Source: Symbiodinium natans
Taxonomy: Eukaryota > Sar > Dinophyceae > Suessiales > Symbiodiniaceae
Length of the DNA: 64,000 nucleotides
Reading direction: 5' to 3'
NCBI GenBank assembly: GCA_905221605.1
Contig: CAJNDS010001624.1
Span: forward strand, 62,001-126,000
Position 1 is the first letter of the stretch; each line of letters opens with the position of its first letter. A program made the position numbers and the translations under genes. Below, one piece after another: positions 39,754 to 51,700 of this stretch. Below the pieces are notes generated by a model. The model was not told the origin of the DNA, searched no databases, and saw only the letters and a program-made list of their open reading frames with translations.

Positions 39754-42700
39754 ACCCCCTCCCCCCCCACCTGTCTTTTTGGCTTGAGCTTGTCCTGGTG
39801 CTACCCCCTACCCCCCCCCAAACGATTCACAGAACTCTGCCGGGGATGATCTTCCATGCGAGCGGGTCTCAACTATGCTCCAGCGGGGTCGGCGGCTTGA
39901 GCCGGAGGCTCTTAAATTCTACCTAGGGAGGGTCTGGTCATTTTTTTGTTTCTTCCTTTCTTGTCGGCGGGGTTCTCAAATATATGGCGCCGCAGTAAAA
40001 AGGAGCCCCGACAAGGGACGATAATTTTAATGACCTGACCAAAGGCAAAACCTCACACCCCCAAACCCTAACTTAACAACTATCACGGACAGGGGCTCTC
40101 CATCTTCACGGAGCGAAGAGGTTGAGAGTCCGGGAGATAAACCTTAGCTCTGGCACTGGTCTTAGGGCTCAGAGGCTAGGGGTTTGGGGTTCTTCAGAGT
40201 TTGCAGGGGTTTAGGGCTTAACATGCGGAAGACAGCAAGGGTCTCAGCTCCACAAGAAAGCCGTAGGCAGCCCAATCGCTTGAAGAGGATTTGCTAGTCG
40301 AACCCATGGCCGAATGATCTGGATCGCCTGCGGGTAGCCCTGAACGTGAAGATTCTTAGAGGCCCCGAGTATCAGAAGCGTCTGATACTCCAGCAAGGTC
40401 AACAGCCGGACAGAGTGCCGGGCGCACTGGCGCCAGTGCCCCACAGAGGTCCACAGCAGCAGGAACCTCGACTGCTTTCATCAGGGGAGCCCGTAAGTTT
40501 GACAAGCCCTAGTTCCCAACAAGGCCAGGAAGAGGGGGGGGAGGTGGGTGGGGGAAAGGGGCCGGGGTGGGGGTGGGTGGGGGAGAGGGTTTGGCAAGAG
40601 CTGCCAGGCTTCAATCATTTCGAACAGCTGCTTGCGACGGACGCTCGGCACTAAGCTCTGAACTCTTTACGATAAACTCCAAATTTCCGAAAATAGGGGT
40701 ACCCTCTTTCCTATAACCCTAGAATAACCCTGGGCCTACAGCCCCATGACCCTATAATGCTGAACCCTTTACCCGGCTTGCCGTTGCAAGCCATGCCCAC
40801 GACGCCCTACCTTACACTAAGGGTACCGTGTTTGGAGGTTCCGATAAAGGGATGATAGTCTGGTCCCTTTGGAGGTACCCCCCCCCCCCGCCAGTTGGGG
40901 AAATGCCCCTCTAAGAAGCCCGCCCGCCTCCCCCCCCCCCCCCATTGGCTGGCTTCATTGCAATGCCCGAGACAAAGGCACGTGTTGGACTTTTTTCCCT
41001 TCCCCCCTCCCCAAGCTGGAACACCAAACCTTGAAACCCAACGGCTCTTCCGCCAAGGTGCCAGAAGAAGCTCAGTGCCTGTTGGGTCTGGGGGTATCAG
41101 CCCGGGATCCTACACCTGAAAGCCTGAATATAAGGGTACCATTTTTTTTGGGGGGGGGACTCCTACTTTCAAGATTATGATATCTTGGGGGTATATGAGG
41201 GGCACTCCGATTGTGGGAAAATGCCCATACCACATGGCCAAAACAGTCTCGTAGCCACGGTGTCCATGGGAGGGGGGGGGGGATCTGAGCTTGGAACATG
41301 GCCCTTTTTGGGGTTGTTTACCGGGATTTTAAGGGGATCCGAAGTATGGGCCCTCAAAATGTATAGTGTTGTATAAGGATTATATAACAGGGGACCCAAG
41401 TTAAGGGCCCATACTTCCCCCGAGGGGGCTTCGACGTTCTACTGGCAAAGGGCTTAGGGTTTGGGGTTTTGCCCAAACTGAAAACTCTAAACGCTACTAA
41501 ACTCCCCCCCCCGCTTCACTGCGTGACCGTGAGCATCCATGAGAACAGTGACTCAACATTCAGGCGATGGTTGAGCTCGAGATGGCTGGCTGTTCTAGGA
41601 CTCCAAAAAGAGTGGAACCCAAGAATCCAGGGTATCTAGCGCACTAGGCAGGGCCGAGTTTTGGGTACTTGAAGGTTCATGGGTAGGTATACGTAGGGTT
41701 CTACATAAGGCAACCTCTATTATAACCTTAGCAAGGTACTTCTAACCGTAGCTATGACTAAACCTGAACCTTCAAGTAGAACCAACCCATTGCTTGAGCT
41801 AGGGCGCCCGAGGCATGGGATCTGCACCCGCAGGAAACACCGCGTTCTCCTGCACGAGTTGGACGATAGCCGCTGCGACCCGAATAAGGTGTGCAACTAA
41901 GCCTTAAGCCCTAAACCCTAAACCCTCATTAAGGCTTCAGAGGCCCGTTGATGCCTAAATTCTAAACCCTAAAACCATCTCTTGTAGGGCCCCTCTTTGT
42001 GCAAAAGTCAAGCTCCCCGGCTTTATGGCAGTCCGAACCCTCGAGGTTTGTCGCGTTTATCCTTTGGGGGTCTAGAGCCCAGCCCCCTCCCCAAAAAAGT
42101 CCTGAGGTCCTCGGTTTCAGGGAACTCATGTACGAGGGTACGTGTTAGAAGATGGTACGTGTGTGTGACAGCGCAGGTGAAGAACCTGTTGTTTTACTAA
42201 GACTTCTTAACAAACAGGACAGATAGATTTCGGTCCAGTTATATACTTCCCTAGACCCTAAACTCCCTAAACCCGAAACCCTCAACCCTATAAACCCTAA
42301 AGGAAGCCGAATCTTCAAGCCGCTCTCTGCATTCACAGCTCCTCAAGACACTTTCGGAAGGACGAGGCCATGCCAGCCTGCAGGGCCGAGAAATTGGTGG
42401 TTCTCTCTTGGAGGGTTTAGGGTTTAGGCTTTAGGGTTTAGGGTGGCCTGTAAAGCCTGAAGCCCTGTAGCCTACAGACCCTGAACCCCAAACCTCTAAA
42501 CCCCAACCCCTGAACCTCTAAACCCCAAACCATAAACCCAAAACCCGAAACCCTAAACTCTCCAAACCCTTAAACTCCCCAACCTCCCCCCTAAAGCCTA
42601 AACCCTAGCCTCCGTAACCCTAAAAACCCCTTGTAAACTCTTGGGCTCTCGGATTCTTCCCTAAACCGTACACCCTAAACCCTAAACCCTAAACCCTAAA

Positions 42701-45700
42701 CCCCAAACCCCAACCCTAAACCCCAAACCCTAAACCCTAAACCCTAAACCCTTTGATGGCACCTGGGAGACCTCGCCGCACTTGGAGGCGATGTCGCTGA
42801 GCGCCACTTTGAGCGCATCCTGCCCCCGGAGAGTCAAAGTGGGTTGAGAGAGGTTTAGGGTTTAGGGTTTAGGGTTTAGGGTCCAATATTTGGGGTTTAG
42901 GGGTTAGGGTCTGATATTTGGGGTTTAGGGTTTAGGGTCCAATGTTTGGGGTTTAGGGTCTAATCTTTGGGGTTTAGGGTGTAGAATTCGAGGGAACCTT
43001 TAGGTGCCCTAAGCCCGCAAAGAGTTTAGGGTTTAGGGTTTAGGGTTTAGGGCTTTTGTAAGGGGATAGATATAGGACACCTAAATCCCCCCCTTTCCCC
43101 ACTAAAAACCCGTAGGTTGAGGGGGGGGGGTTCTCAAAACTTGAGGGGTTCCTAGAACGAGGGCGGTTCAGGATGACAGTACTTGGTTTTTGTCATTTCT
43201 TCAGGGGCGAGGGTTTAGGGTTCAGGGTTTAGGGTTCAGGGTTTAGGGTTTAGGGGTGTTCCTAGAATGAGGCATGATCATAAAGAAATCATGGTGCTAT
43301 TTTTGAGGGTAGACTTGTGGACGAATCCTTCCCTTCTCTGTTATACAAGCCATCACTATCCTCCCGAGGCCAAGTCTAAGTGGGATGATATAATAGGCTA
43401 CACAGAATGGAAGCTTGCTGAAGCTCAAGAATCGACATGAAGCCACACAAAAAACCCTTCAATCGCATGAGGTCCACAGGGGCAGGCTCTGTAGACACGC
43501 CATGAGTGCACAGGATCTTTTTCTAAACCTTCGCAAGCCTTAAGGTCTGAGTCTTTGAAGGGAGAATCAGATACCCTAAGCCCTACTACACGAGCAGCTG
43601 AGGGAACCTCGACGTTCGTTAGTTGAACCCCCCGTCACAGATGCAGACCAACATGAGCCTGAAAGGCCTTGACTTTTTATTGGGCGGCCGCTATCGCTTT
43701 CCAGCAAAAGTGCTAAAAGCCAAGACAAGAAACCCTAAACCCGAAGCCCTCAACCCTAAACCCTAAACCCTAAGCCCTAAACCCTAAACCCTAAGCCCTA
43801 AACCCGAAGCCCTAAACCCTAAACCCTAAACCATAAACCCGAAACCAATAGTCTAAGGCCTGACCCTCCAAGCTGCATGTTCTCCCCCCAAACCGTGCAT
43901 GCAGACGGCCTGATCAACGACCTCCGCCTTCAGCTCTTTCTGAGCCTCCAGGGCTTCGGGGTTTAGGGTTTAGGGTTCCTTTTTTGGGGTTACAAGGCTA
44001 AGAAGGGTTCAATAAGGGTTGAGTTACAAGGGTTGATAAGGGATGTAGCGGTTTAGGGTTTAGGGCTTAGGGCTTAGGGTTTAGGGTTTAGGGTTGAATT
44101 GCAAGGGTTTATAAGGGATGTAAGGTAAGTGCTAGGGCTCAGGGAGCGTACATTGGTTGAGGGGCGCGAGGGAGACTCGCCCTTGTTCCAGCCCAACACG
44201 CAGGCATGCTCTCGTGGCATAGTTAACCCTAAACATAGTTAACCCCAAACCCTAAACCCTAAACCCTAAACCCTAAACCCTAAACCCTAAACCTGAGCTA
44301 ACCCGGATCCCCGCCTCATCTTCGCGGATAGCTGCCTGATGTGAGACTTGGAGAGACTGGGGGGCCTTTGGGCTTCGGGATCATGGGGGCGACGGGCTGA
44401 AAAGACACGATGAGGGGTTAGGAGTTTAGGGCTTAGGGGTTTAGGGGTTTAAGGTTTAGCGTTTAAGGTTCAGGGTTTAGGGTTTAGATCAAGGATGCAA
44501 AAAAGAAACACACACACACTCACACTCTCTCTCTCTCTCACACACACTCTCTCTCACACACACACACTCTCTCTCACACACACACACTCTCACACACTGA
44601 CTGGTTAGGGCTTTGGGTTTAGGGCCTAGGATGCTCAGAGTTTGGGTTTGGGGCTTGAAGTGATGGTTTTACTTTATGAGGCCATCCATGACCGTGACAT
44701 GTATATGAATCCTACCTCTTCCTGCTTGCAACACTTCGGCTACGACGGTGAATAGTCTCAAAATTTCCAGCCTTTCAACGTGCACGGCTCCAAGCCCTAG
44801 CAATAAAGCCTAAACCATAAAGCTGAGGTACCCTGAACGGTAAACCCGAAACTTTCAACCCTAAACCCTCTGTTGGCCCGTTGCCAGGGGGCTTTTGGCC
44901 ATTCTGCTATCGAGCGGCAACCGCGAGTTCCCCAGGATACTTGAAGGTGGGAGACATGGGCCTTGCAGCAGAGTTTGGGGCTTGAAGGGTGCAGGGTTCA
45001 GGGTTCAGGAATTGGGGTTTAGGGCCTGCAGGGTTTAGGGTGTAGGTTTTTTTTTCTTAGGGTTGGGGGTTTAGGGTTTATGGGGTTTAAGGTTTAGGGT
45101 TTAGGGCTTACAGGGTTTGTTTGGGGTCTTGGGGTTAGGGCGTTTAAGGGTTGGGGGGTTTCAAGACCAAAAGAAAGAAATTTTGGCTCGTTGGGCAGAT
45201 AGACTTGTGGCTTCTCCTGGCTTCAAGGTTCACAAGTTACTTGAGACTCCTATAAAGGTGTCTATACAGGTGTCTTACGTGTCCTTTTGGGCTCTAGACT
45301 TTCGCCTCAACAGATGAACGTGTTCGGGAGCTTAACACGAGCCACAGATATGAACAACCAACCAACACAATGGTTCAGGGTTTCGGGTCCCGTGTCCAAT
45401 CCAGGAATGGATGCGCCAATCTCAACAAGAGGTTTAGGGTTTACGGTTTTGGTTTAGGGTCCAGGGTTTAGGACAACCCTCAAAAAATCCAACCTTCCCC
45501 GCAAAAATGAATCTTTCACCTTTCCTTGCTTTTAACACCAGGAACATTAAGGTTAACGTGTTGGCCCTTCTAAACCCCCTAATCCCGAAAGCCAAGGGGG
45601 TCATGCTCGGACCCCTAAGAATGTAGCCCTAAGAGGTGCTCCAAATATGGCCCTCATGTTCCCTTACAGGATCTGGTCCTACAACCTTAGGGGCTTTTAA

Positions 45701-48700
45701 GGTAGAGTTTGATGGGTTGGCGCTATGCAGACCCGGACCTAGAATCCAGAAATTCTAAACCCTAAACCCTAAACCCTAAACCCTAAACCCTAAAGTACGT
45801 CCCCTCAACGTCCCCCCCCCAACCTGGATGAGGTCGAAGCCTGCGCGAAGAAGAACTGTCCCGGCCTCGTCTTGAGGGGTTTCAGGGGGCTCGCTTTGAA
45901 GGTCCATTAGGTAGTCCGGGTTGGCCTTGAAACCCTTTGAACCAAATTTCCATTTATAGGGCCCAATATCAACACAAATAAGGAATATGTAACATGTCCC
46001 AAAAGCCAACCTAGCTATAAGTAGGGTAGGTTGGCCTTGAAACCCTTTTTGAACAATTTCCATATATGGGGCCCAAGATCAACACAAATAAGGAAGATGT
46101 AAAATGTCCCAAAAGCCAACCTAGTAGTTATCAGTAGGGTAGGATGGTTTCCGAAATTCGGGTATTCGCGGTCCTTTATTTCGTAAACCTCCAGAGAAAT
46201 ATAAGTAAGGTTACCTACAGTATAACCTTGAATACCAAGGAGTACCTTCGAGCCTTAAAGTGGGTGTGGGTTTTACGGCTTTGGGCTTAGGATTTGGCAA
46301 GTTCCAAGGTAGGGTTTAGGGTTTAGGGTAGGGCAACTTCCAGAACGGGACAAGATGTAACGAAGGGTGATCTAAAGATTCTTTGGGCATCTGAAAAAAC
46401 AGATGTCGGGGGGAGTCTTTGATATTCCCATAGCACCATGCTACTTACGCGGCTACTAAGGTTGAAGGCTCCTAAACCCAAAACCAAAAACCCTAAACCC
46501 TCAAGACAAAATAAATATAATTTGTATGTGGTATCATTCCGAATTTCCAAAGTTATTTGTCAAAACAGCTGACAGGCTGAGTTGAAGTATCTCTATCCAA
46601 AACACATCTCTCTAAAGGCCAAATGCTCAATTTACTTACACCCCCTCCCTCCCCGCCTCCCCTCCCCCTCCCCTCCTTCCCCGAAATGAAAAACGTAGTT
46701 CCAAAAAAAAGCTCGGTCAAAACGTTTCGGTCAAAACTTCTTGGGACCCAAACCATACACAATTTCTATAACACCTAAACCCTATAAGCCCTAAACTATA
46801 GGGTCTTGGGGTGTGGGCTTGTTTCGTTTCTTTGGACGGGATCTCCCGGCTTGGCCTTGGGGGGCTCCAGTTCTTGGGTTTAGGGCTTTGGGTTTAAACA
46901 CAAAATCCTATGAGCAGTGGCCAAAACCCTTTGAACTTTTTATTCGACTATGGAAGTGCTCTCGCGGGCTCTCGCGCGGCCTTTTGCAGACCTCTTCGCG
47001 CGCTGACGCGCACGTGTTGTTTGGGGGTTGAACTGACGCGGACTAGCGCGATAACCAACACCTACCCTCTCGCGCGCTATCGCGCGCTCTCGTAACCAGA
47101 GCTCTCTCGCAGAAACTATCGCGCACTGGCGCGCCGCGGACTTTAGCTGACGTGGGCCAATCAAAGGCGAACCCTCTATTTAATTCTTTCATGGAAGGTT
47201 TTGGGCGCCGCTCTATTTGGTTTAGGGTTTAGGGTTTAGGGCTTAGGGTTTAGGGTTTAGGGTTTAGGGTGTAGGGTTTAGGGTTTAGGGTTCAAGGTTT
47301 AGGGTTTAGGGCCCAGGAGCAACCTAGGAATGAAAAGGGTACCCTTTCTGGCTTTAAGGGGCTTATCAGGGAACCCCAACCCTAGAATCCAAAACCAAAC
47401 CCTAAGCCCTGAACCCGATGCTGGTGTTGGCGTAGGGTTTGGGGGACCATGACAGCTTGTCGCTGCGCGTTTCGCACTCCGAAAACATGGCTTGCCAAAC
47501 CCTAAACCCTAAACCCTAAACCCTAAACCCTAAACCCTAAAACCCTGCATTCCAAACACCCAACCGTAAAAACTAACCCGAAAAGCAGCCCATACCCCAA
47601 CATACCGAACACCTTGAGTCGGAGCTTACAGAAACTTCTGCTGCGGATGCCCTAACTGGACAAACTTGAGCCCTAAATCCGGAACTTGCTAAATCCTAGA
47701 CCCGAGAAGCTCCACCGAAAGCCCAAGCCTGTAACGCTAAACACTGCACCCGACAGTCAGCCCTGCCACCCAACAAAATCGATCATGGCATATTGCTGTG
47801 CCCATGGGACGGGGGTTGCAGTGTAGGGTCGAGGCGGGTTTACGGATCACCAAGCCCCAAAACCATATACCCCAATCACTAAACCCTAACGCCCAAAATC
47901 CTAAACCGCAAAAACCCCTAAACCCTAAACCCTAAACCCTAAACCCACAACGCTGAGAACCAACCCCTAGAACATTGAACCGTAATCCCTTAGCCCGAGA
48001 CCCTACAACCCAAAACTCCAAACCGCATACCCAAAACTCCAAGCCCGAACACCACAAAACCGCCAACAACAAGAAAATGAGCCTTTGAACCCGAAACCCA
48101 AAACCCGCCCCAAAAACCCAAGACTCCGCACCCACGTAAACCCTAAACCCTTAAACCCTAAAACCCTATAAACCCTAAACCCGAAACCCTATAAACCCTA
48201 AACCCTAAACCCTAAAGCCTAAACTCTAAACCCTAAACCCTAAACCCTGACCCCTAAACCCAACACCTCCGGGGACCGGGCTCGGCTTGCAGCGCCAAGA
48301 ACTCTCCGATCGCCCTGTGCGTCCAGGAGTCGATCAATGCTTTGGGTGTTTAGGGTTACTTGAGTTTGGGATTTAGGGTTTAAGGGCGGGGGGGGGGGGG
48401 GGGTTGGGAGTTTAGGGTTTAGGGAGTTTAAGGTTTTGGGTTTAGGGTTTGTGGAGTTTAGGGTGGTTTGGGGAGTTTAGGGGTCAGGCTTTAGGTCGGG
48501 GTGCAGGGTTTGGGGTTTGGGGGGTTTGGGGTTTGTGGAGTTTAGGGTTTGGTCCCAAGGTTTAGGGAGTTTGTGGTTTCGGGAATTGGGAGTTTAAGGT
48601 TTAGGCGCTTTGGGGTGCGGGGAGTTTGGGGGGTTTGGGGAGTTTGAGTTTTGCTGTGAGGTCCAGGGTTTAAAGTTCAAAGGCCCAAGGGGGTTTAGGG

Positions 48701-51700
48701 GTTCAGTGGCATCCGATTTTTGGAGGGGATACACCCTATAAATGGGGGTACGATAATCCCGATTAGACTCATACTGTAGCATAAGGGGGAACATCCCAAG
48801 TTATACACAAGATGTGTAAAGGTGTTCGAGAATGGGCTCTCGCTTTTTAGGGTTCATGGGGTTTAGGGTGCAGGGCTTGGGATTCTGGGTGTGGGGTTTG
48901 GGCTTGGCCACAGGTGAGAGTTGACAACCCTCAAGTCCTACACAAGGGTTTAGGGTTTAGGGTACATTTTGCATGTGCCCTTCTGTAGCATGTAGGGTTG
49001 CTGGCCTTGCTAGGTTTTCATGTGCACAGACTTGTGCTTAAGGAACCGCCGCACAACCGCAAGCAAAGCACGCAGTTGCCAGTGCGGGTTCAGAAACGGG
49101 CTTAGGGCTTGAGGTTTCATTTCTCTGCCATGTCCCTAAACTCCAAAACTCTAAACCCTCAACCCACATAAGGATGGACAGGGAGGCCGGGACACATCAC
49201 AGGATCCCCAGCTGTTCGAGAACGGCCGAAAAACCCCGCAACGAGAACGGCCGAAAACCCCCCAGTCCATGCAAGCAGGTGGCAGCTCGGCGATGTGCGT
49301 GCCTGAGCAGTAAACCCGAACTATCTTACTTTTTAGAGTTTAGGGTTTAGTTAAGTTTAATGTTTCATGCCCCTAAACCCCATAACCCTAAACCCTCAAC
49401 AGCGAAAGCGTGAAACTCGGCCTACACAGCCCCAAGCTTGAAACCTGTCTTCGGAAGGGAGGGTAAAGCACTCAACTGTTAGCAGTTTGAAAGAGCTGTC
49501 TACTCCAGGCAAACCTACCCAAAGCTCTTGCAAGCATGTGTGAGGTTTAGGGTCAACCGACCCCTACTCAAACAACAATAGCTGCTTCGATCATTCCCGC
49601 ACTTCTAGTAACCGATGTGGGTGCCATCATGCTGCTTTAAGGATACTTCCCCACAGGCTCCTGTCGTAGGACTCGCAGACTCCGTGCGGGCTTCTCTTGG
49701 AGGCTGGGCATTCCAAGGATACTCGGCTAAAACCCTAAACCCTAAACCCTAAACCCCTCTGCAATGCGGACTCCAGCACTACTCGGCAGGGCTCTCTGCG
49801 GTACTCTGTTGGGGTGGGCGCTCCAGGGGCCAAGCGGGACACCGGGCGAGGAGGCGAGCAGAAGGGTTGACTTAGAATCTAACAATCTGATGAGGGTTTA
49901 GGGTTAGGGTTTAGGGTTTAGGGCCGGGGGTGGGTGGAAAAACAGAACAAGGAACGAGCCCGAATCAGCCCAGACCTCTCCATCTTCAACGCAAAATCCG
50001 AGGTCAAAAGGCGCAAGCTGGCCTCTTACAGCCCTGCATGTCCTTGCGCGAGTACCTGAACCCCATATCTAAGCCCAAACCCCGCAGCCACCCCAGCAAA
50101 ACTCTAAATAAGCCTCACCTTCAACCCTGAACTACCAAGGGTTCCATGGGTATCTTCTTGAGGGCTTCTTGACAGAACATTGCATATCCCTCTGGAACCT
50201 CGGCAAAAATGGTGTCATTTGTTGGTTATAAGGGGGTTTGCACTGTAACCTCACCGGAAACAGAAGGGCCTAATTACTCTGAGTCCTGTTACTACCAACT
50301 GCTTAAGAACCCCGGAATGATAGAAAACAATATTCCCTATAAAAGGGTAATGCAGGGAATATATATATATATATGTGTATATTCTTTTGGGTTCTTAAGC
50401 AAATAGTAGAGCATGTCCTAGCTAAGGGTTCCCTGAGCCCTAGAAGCCGTCCTGAAAACCCTGCTCTCCGACGCGACACCATCCTTCGCCGGCACCATCC
50501 CGCTGCCAGAGCGCAGCGAAGGAAAAGGCACCTGTTGTTTCAGGGTTCTGGGTTTGGTGTGAGGGTTTAGGGTTTAGGGTTTAGGGTTCTTCAAACAGTT
50601 TGCCTGGTGGCTTAGGAAAGTTAAGGGCATGCGGGGCCTAAGGTACTTAGGGCTTGAGGGATCAGGGTTCATTCAAAGTCTTGGGGTTTAGGGTGCAAAC
50701 GCCTTGGCCTCACACGCACCCTACCCCTCGCCGGCCTTCCATCGTAATCGTAGTAACCATGGTAGGCATAGGGTTTAGGTTTAGGGTTTAGAGTTATAGT
50801 AGTAATAGTGAGGCTAAGAATAGCAAGCGCAGGTGAGGACAAGCGCCTGAGGGTAGTTCTGGGATCCTTCCAGTTCCCGTCTCTTTGAAAGTCACCCGTT
50901 CTGATGCGTAGGGTTTAGGGTTTGGGGTTTAGGGTTTAGGATTTAGGGTTTCGGGTACTCCCCCAACCTCCGCCCGAATGGAAGGATTTCGTCGGTATAT
51001 CGTCGACATGGGGCCCTACTATACTGCTTGAAGGTTCATGTAAAATTCCAGGTGGGGTTCCAGTAAGTACCTTAGATAAGGTGATCACATGGGCTACCTA
51101 AGAGCCCCACTTATAAAACTCGCCATGTTAATCCTCAAGTAGCTTCCGAGGTCTCGTGTAGCTGACATGCCTAGGCGCCCAGTAGATGTCGACTTTCCCC
51201 GGAGCTTGGTTGAGCACGATGAACCTCGGCTTACCCAGGGTAGCAAGATACCCTTTCAGAAGGGAAGTCCAGTAAATGAGGTACATTGTCCTTCTGAAAA
51301 GTACAGAGGATACTTCAAAAAGAATGCCTAGACCCAAGAGTAGCCGAGCAACTGAGGGCATGACCCAAATGCCCCTTTTTCGGTCTCAAGGGGCTTAATA
51401 AGGGAGCCTAAGCCCTAACAGAAGGGGAATGTAGGGGCCTACTCTGGGTCCTCGATGCTCTAGGTGCTTCGTTTGTAAGGTGACCGGGCTCAGTGGTTTC
51501 AGGAGGTGTAGATCCAGCTATTCACTTCTGCTTGCCGGGGAGAAATCTCCATTTACGGTTACGTATACTGCACCGAGGACATTAGGCACCCAAAGCAAGG
51601 GACAACCCTAAACCCGAAATCCCTAAACCCTTAACTTCTAATCCTAAAACCCAGGCGGCTTAAGGGTTCCCCAAGACAACTGGCTGCAGAACCACGCGGC

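Noticed and set aside
39380-39787. Long Pro/Gly-rich open frames on both strands
   Set aside because: They are translations of poly-C and poly-G and have no other coding support.
49950-50067. Plus-strand open stretch containing ISPDLSIFNAKSEVKRRK
   Set aside because: The minus strand has two small exons here with better donors (GTAAGA and GTTCC) and fits the strand of gene B. It remains ambiguous.
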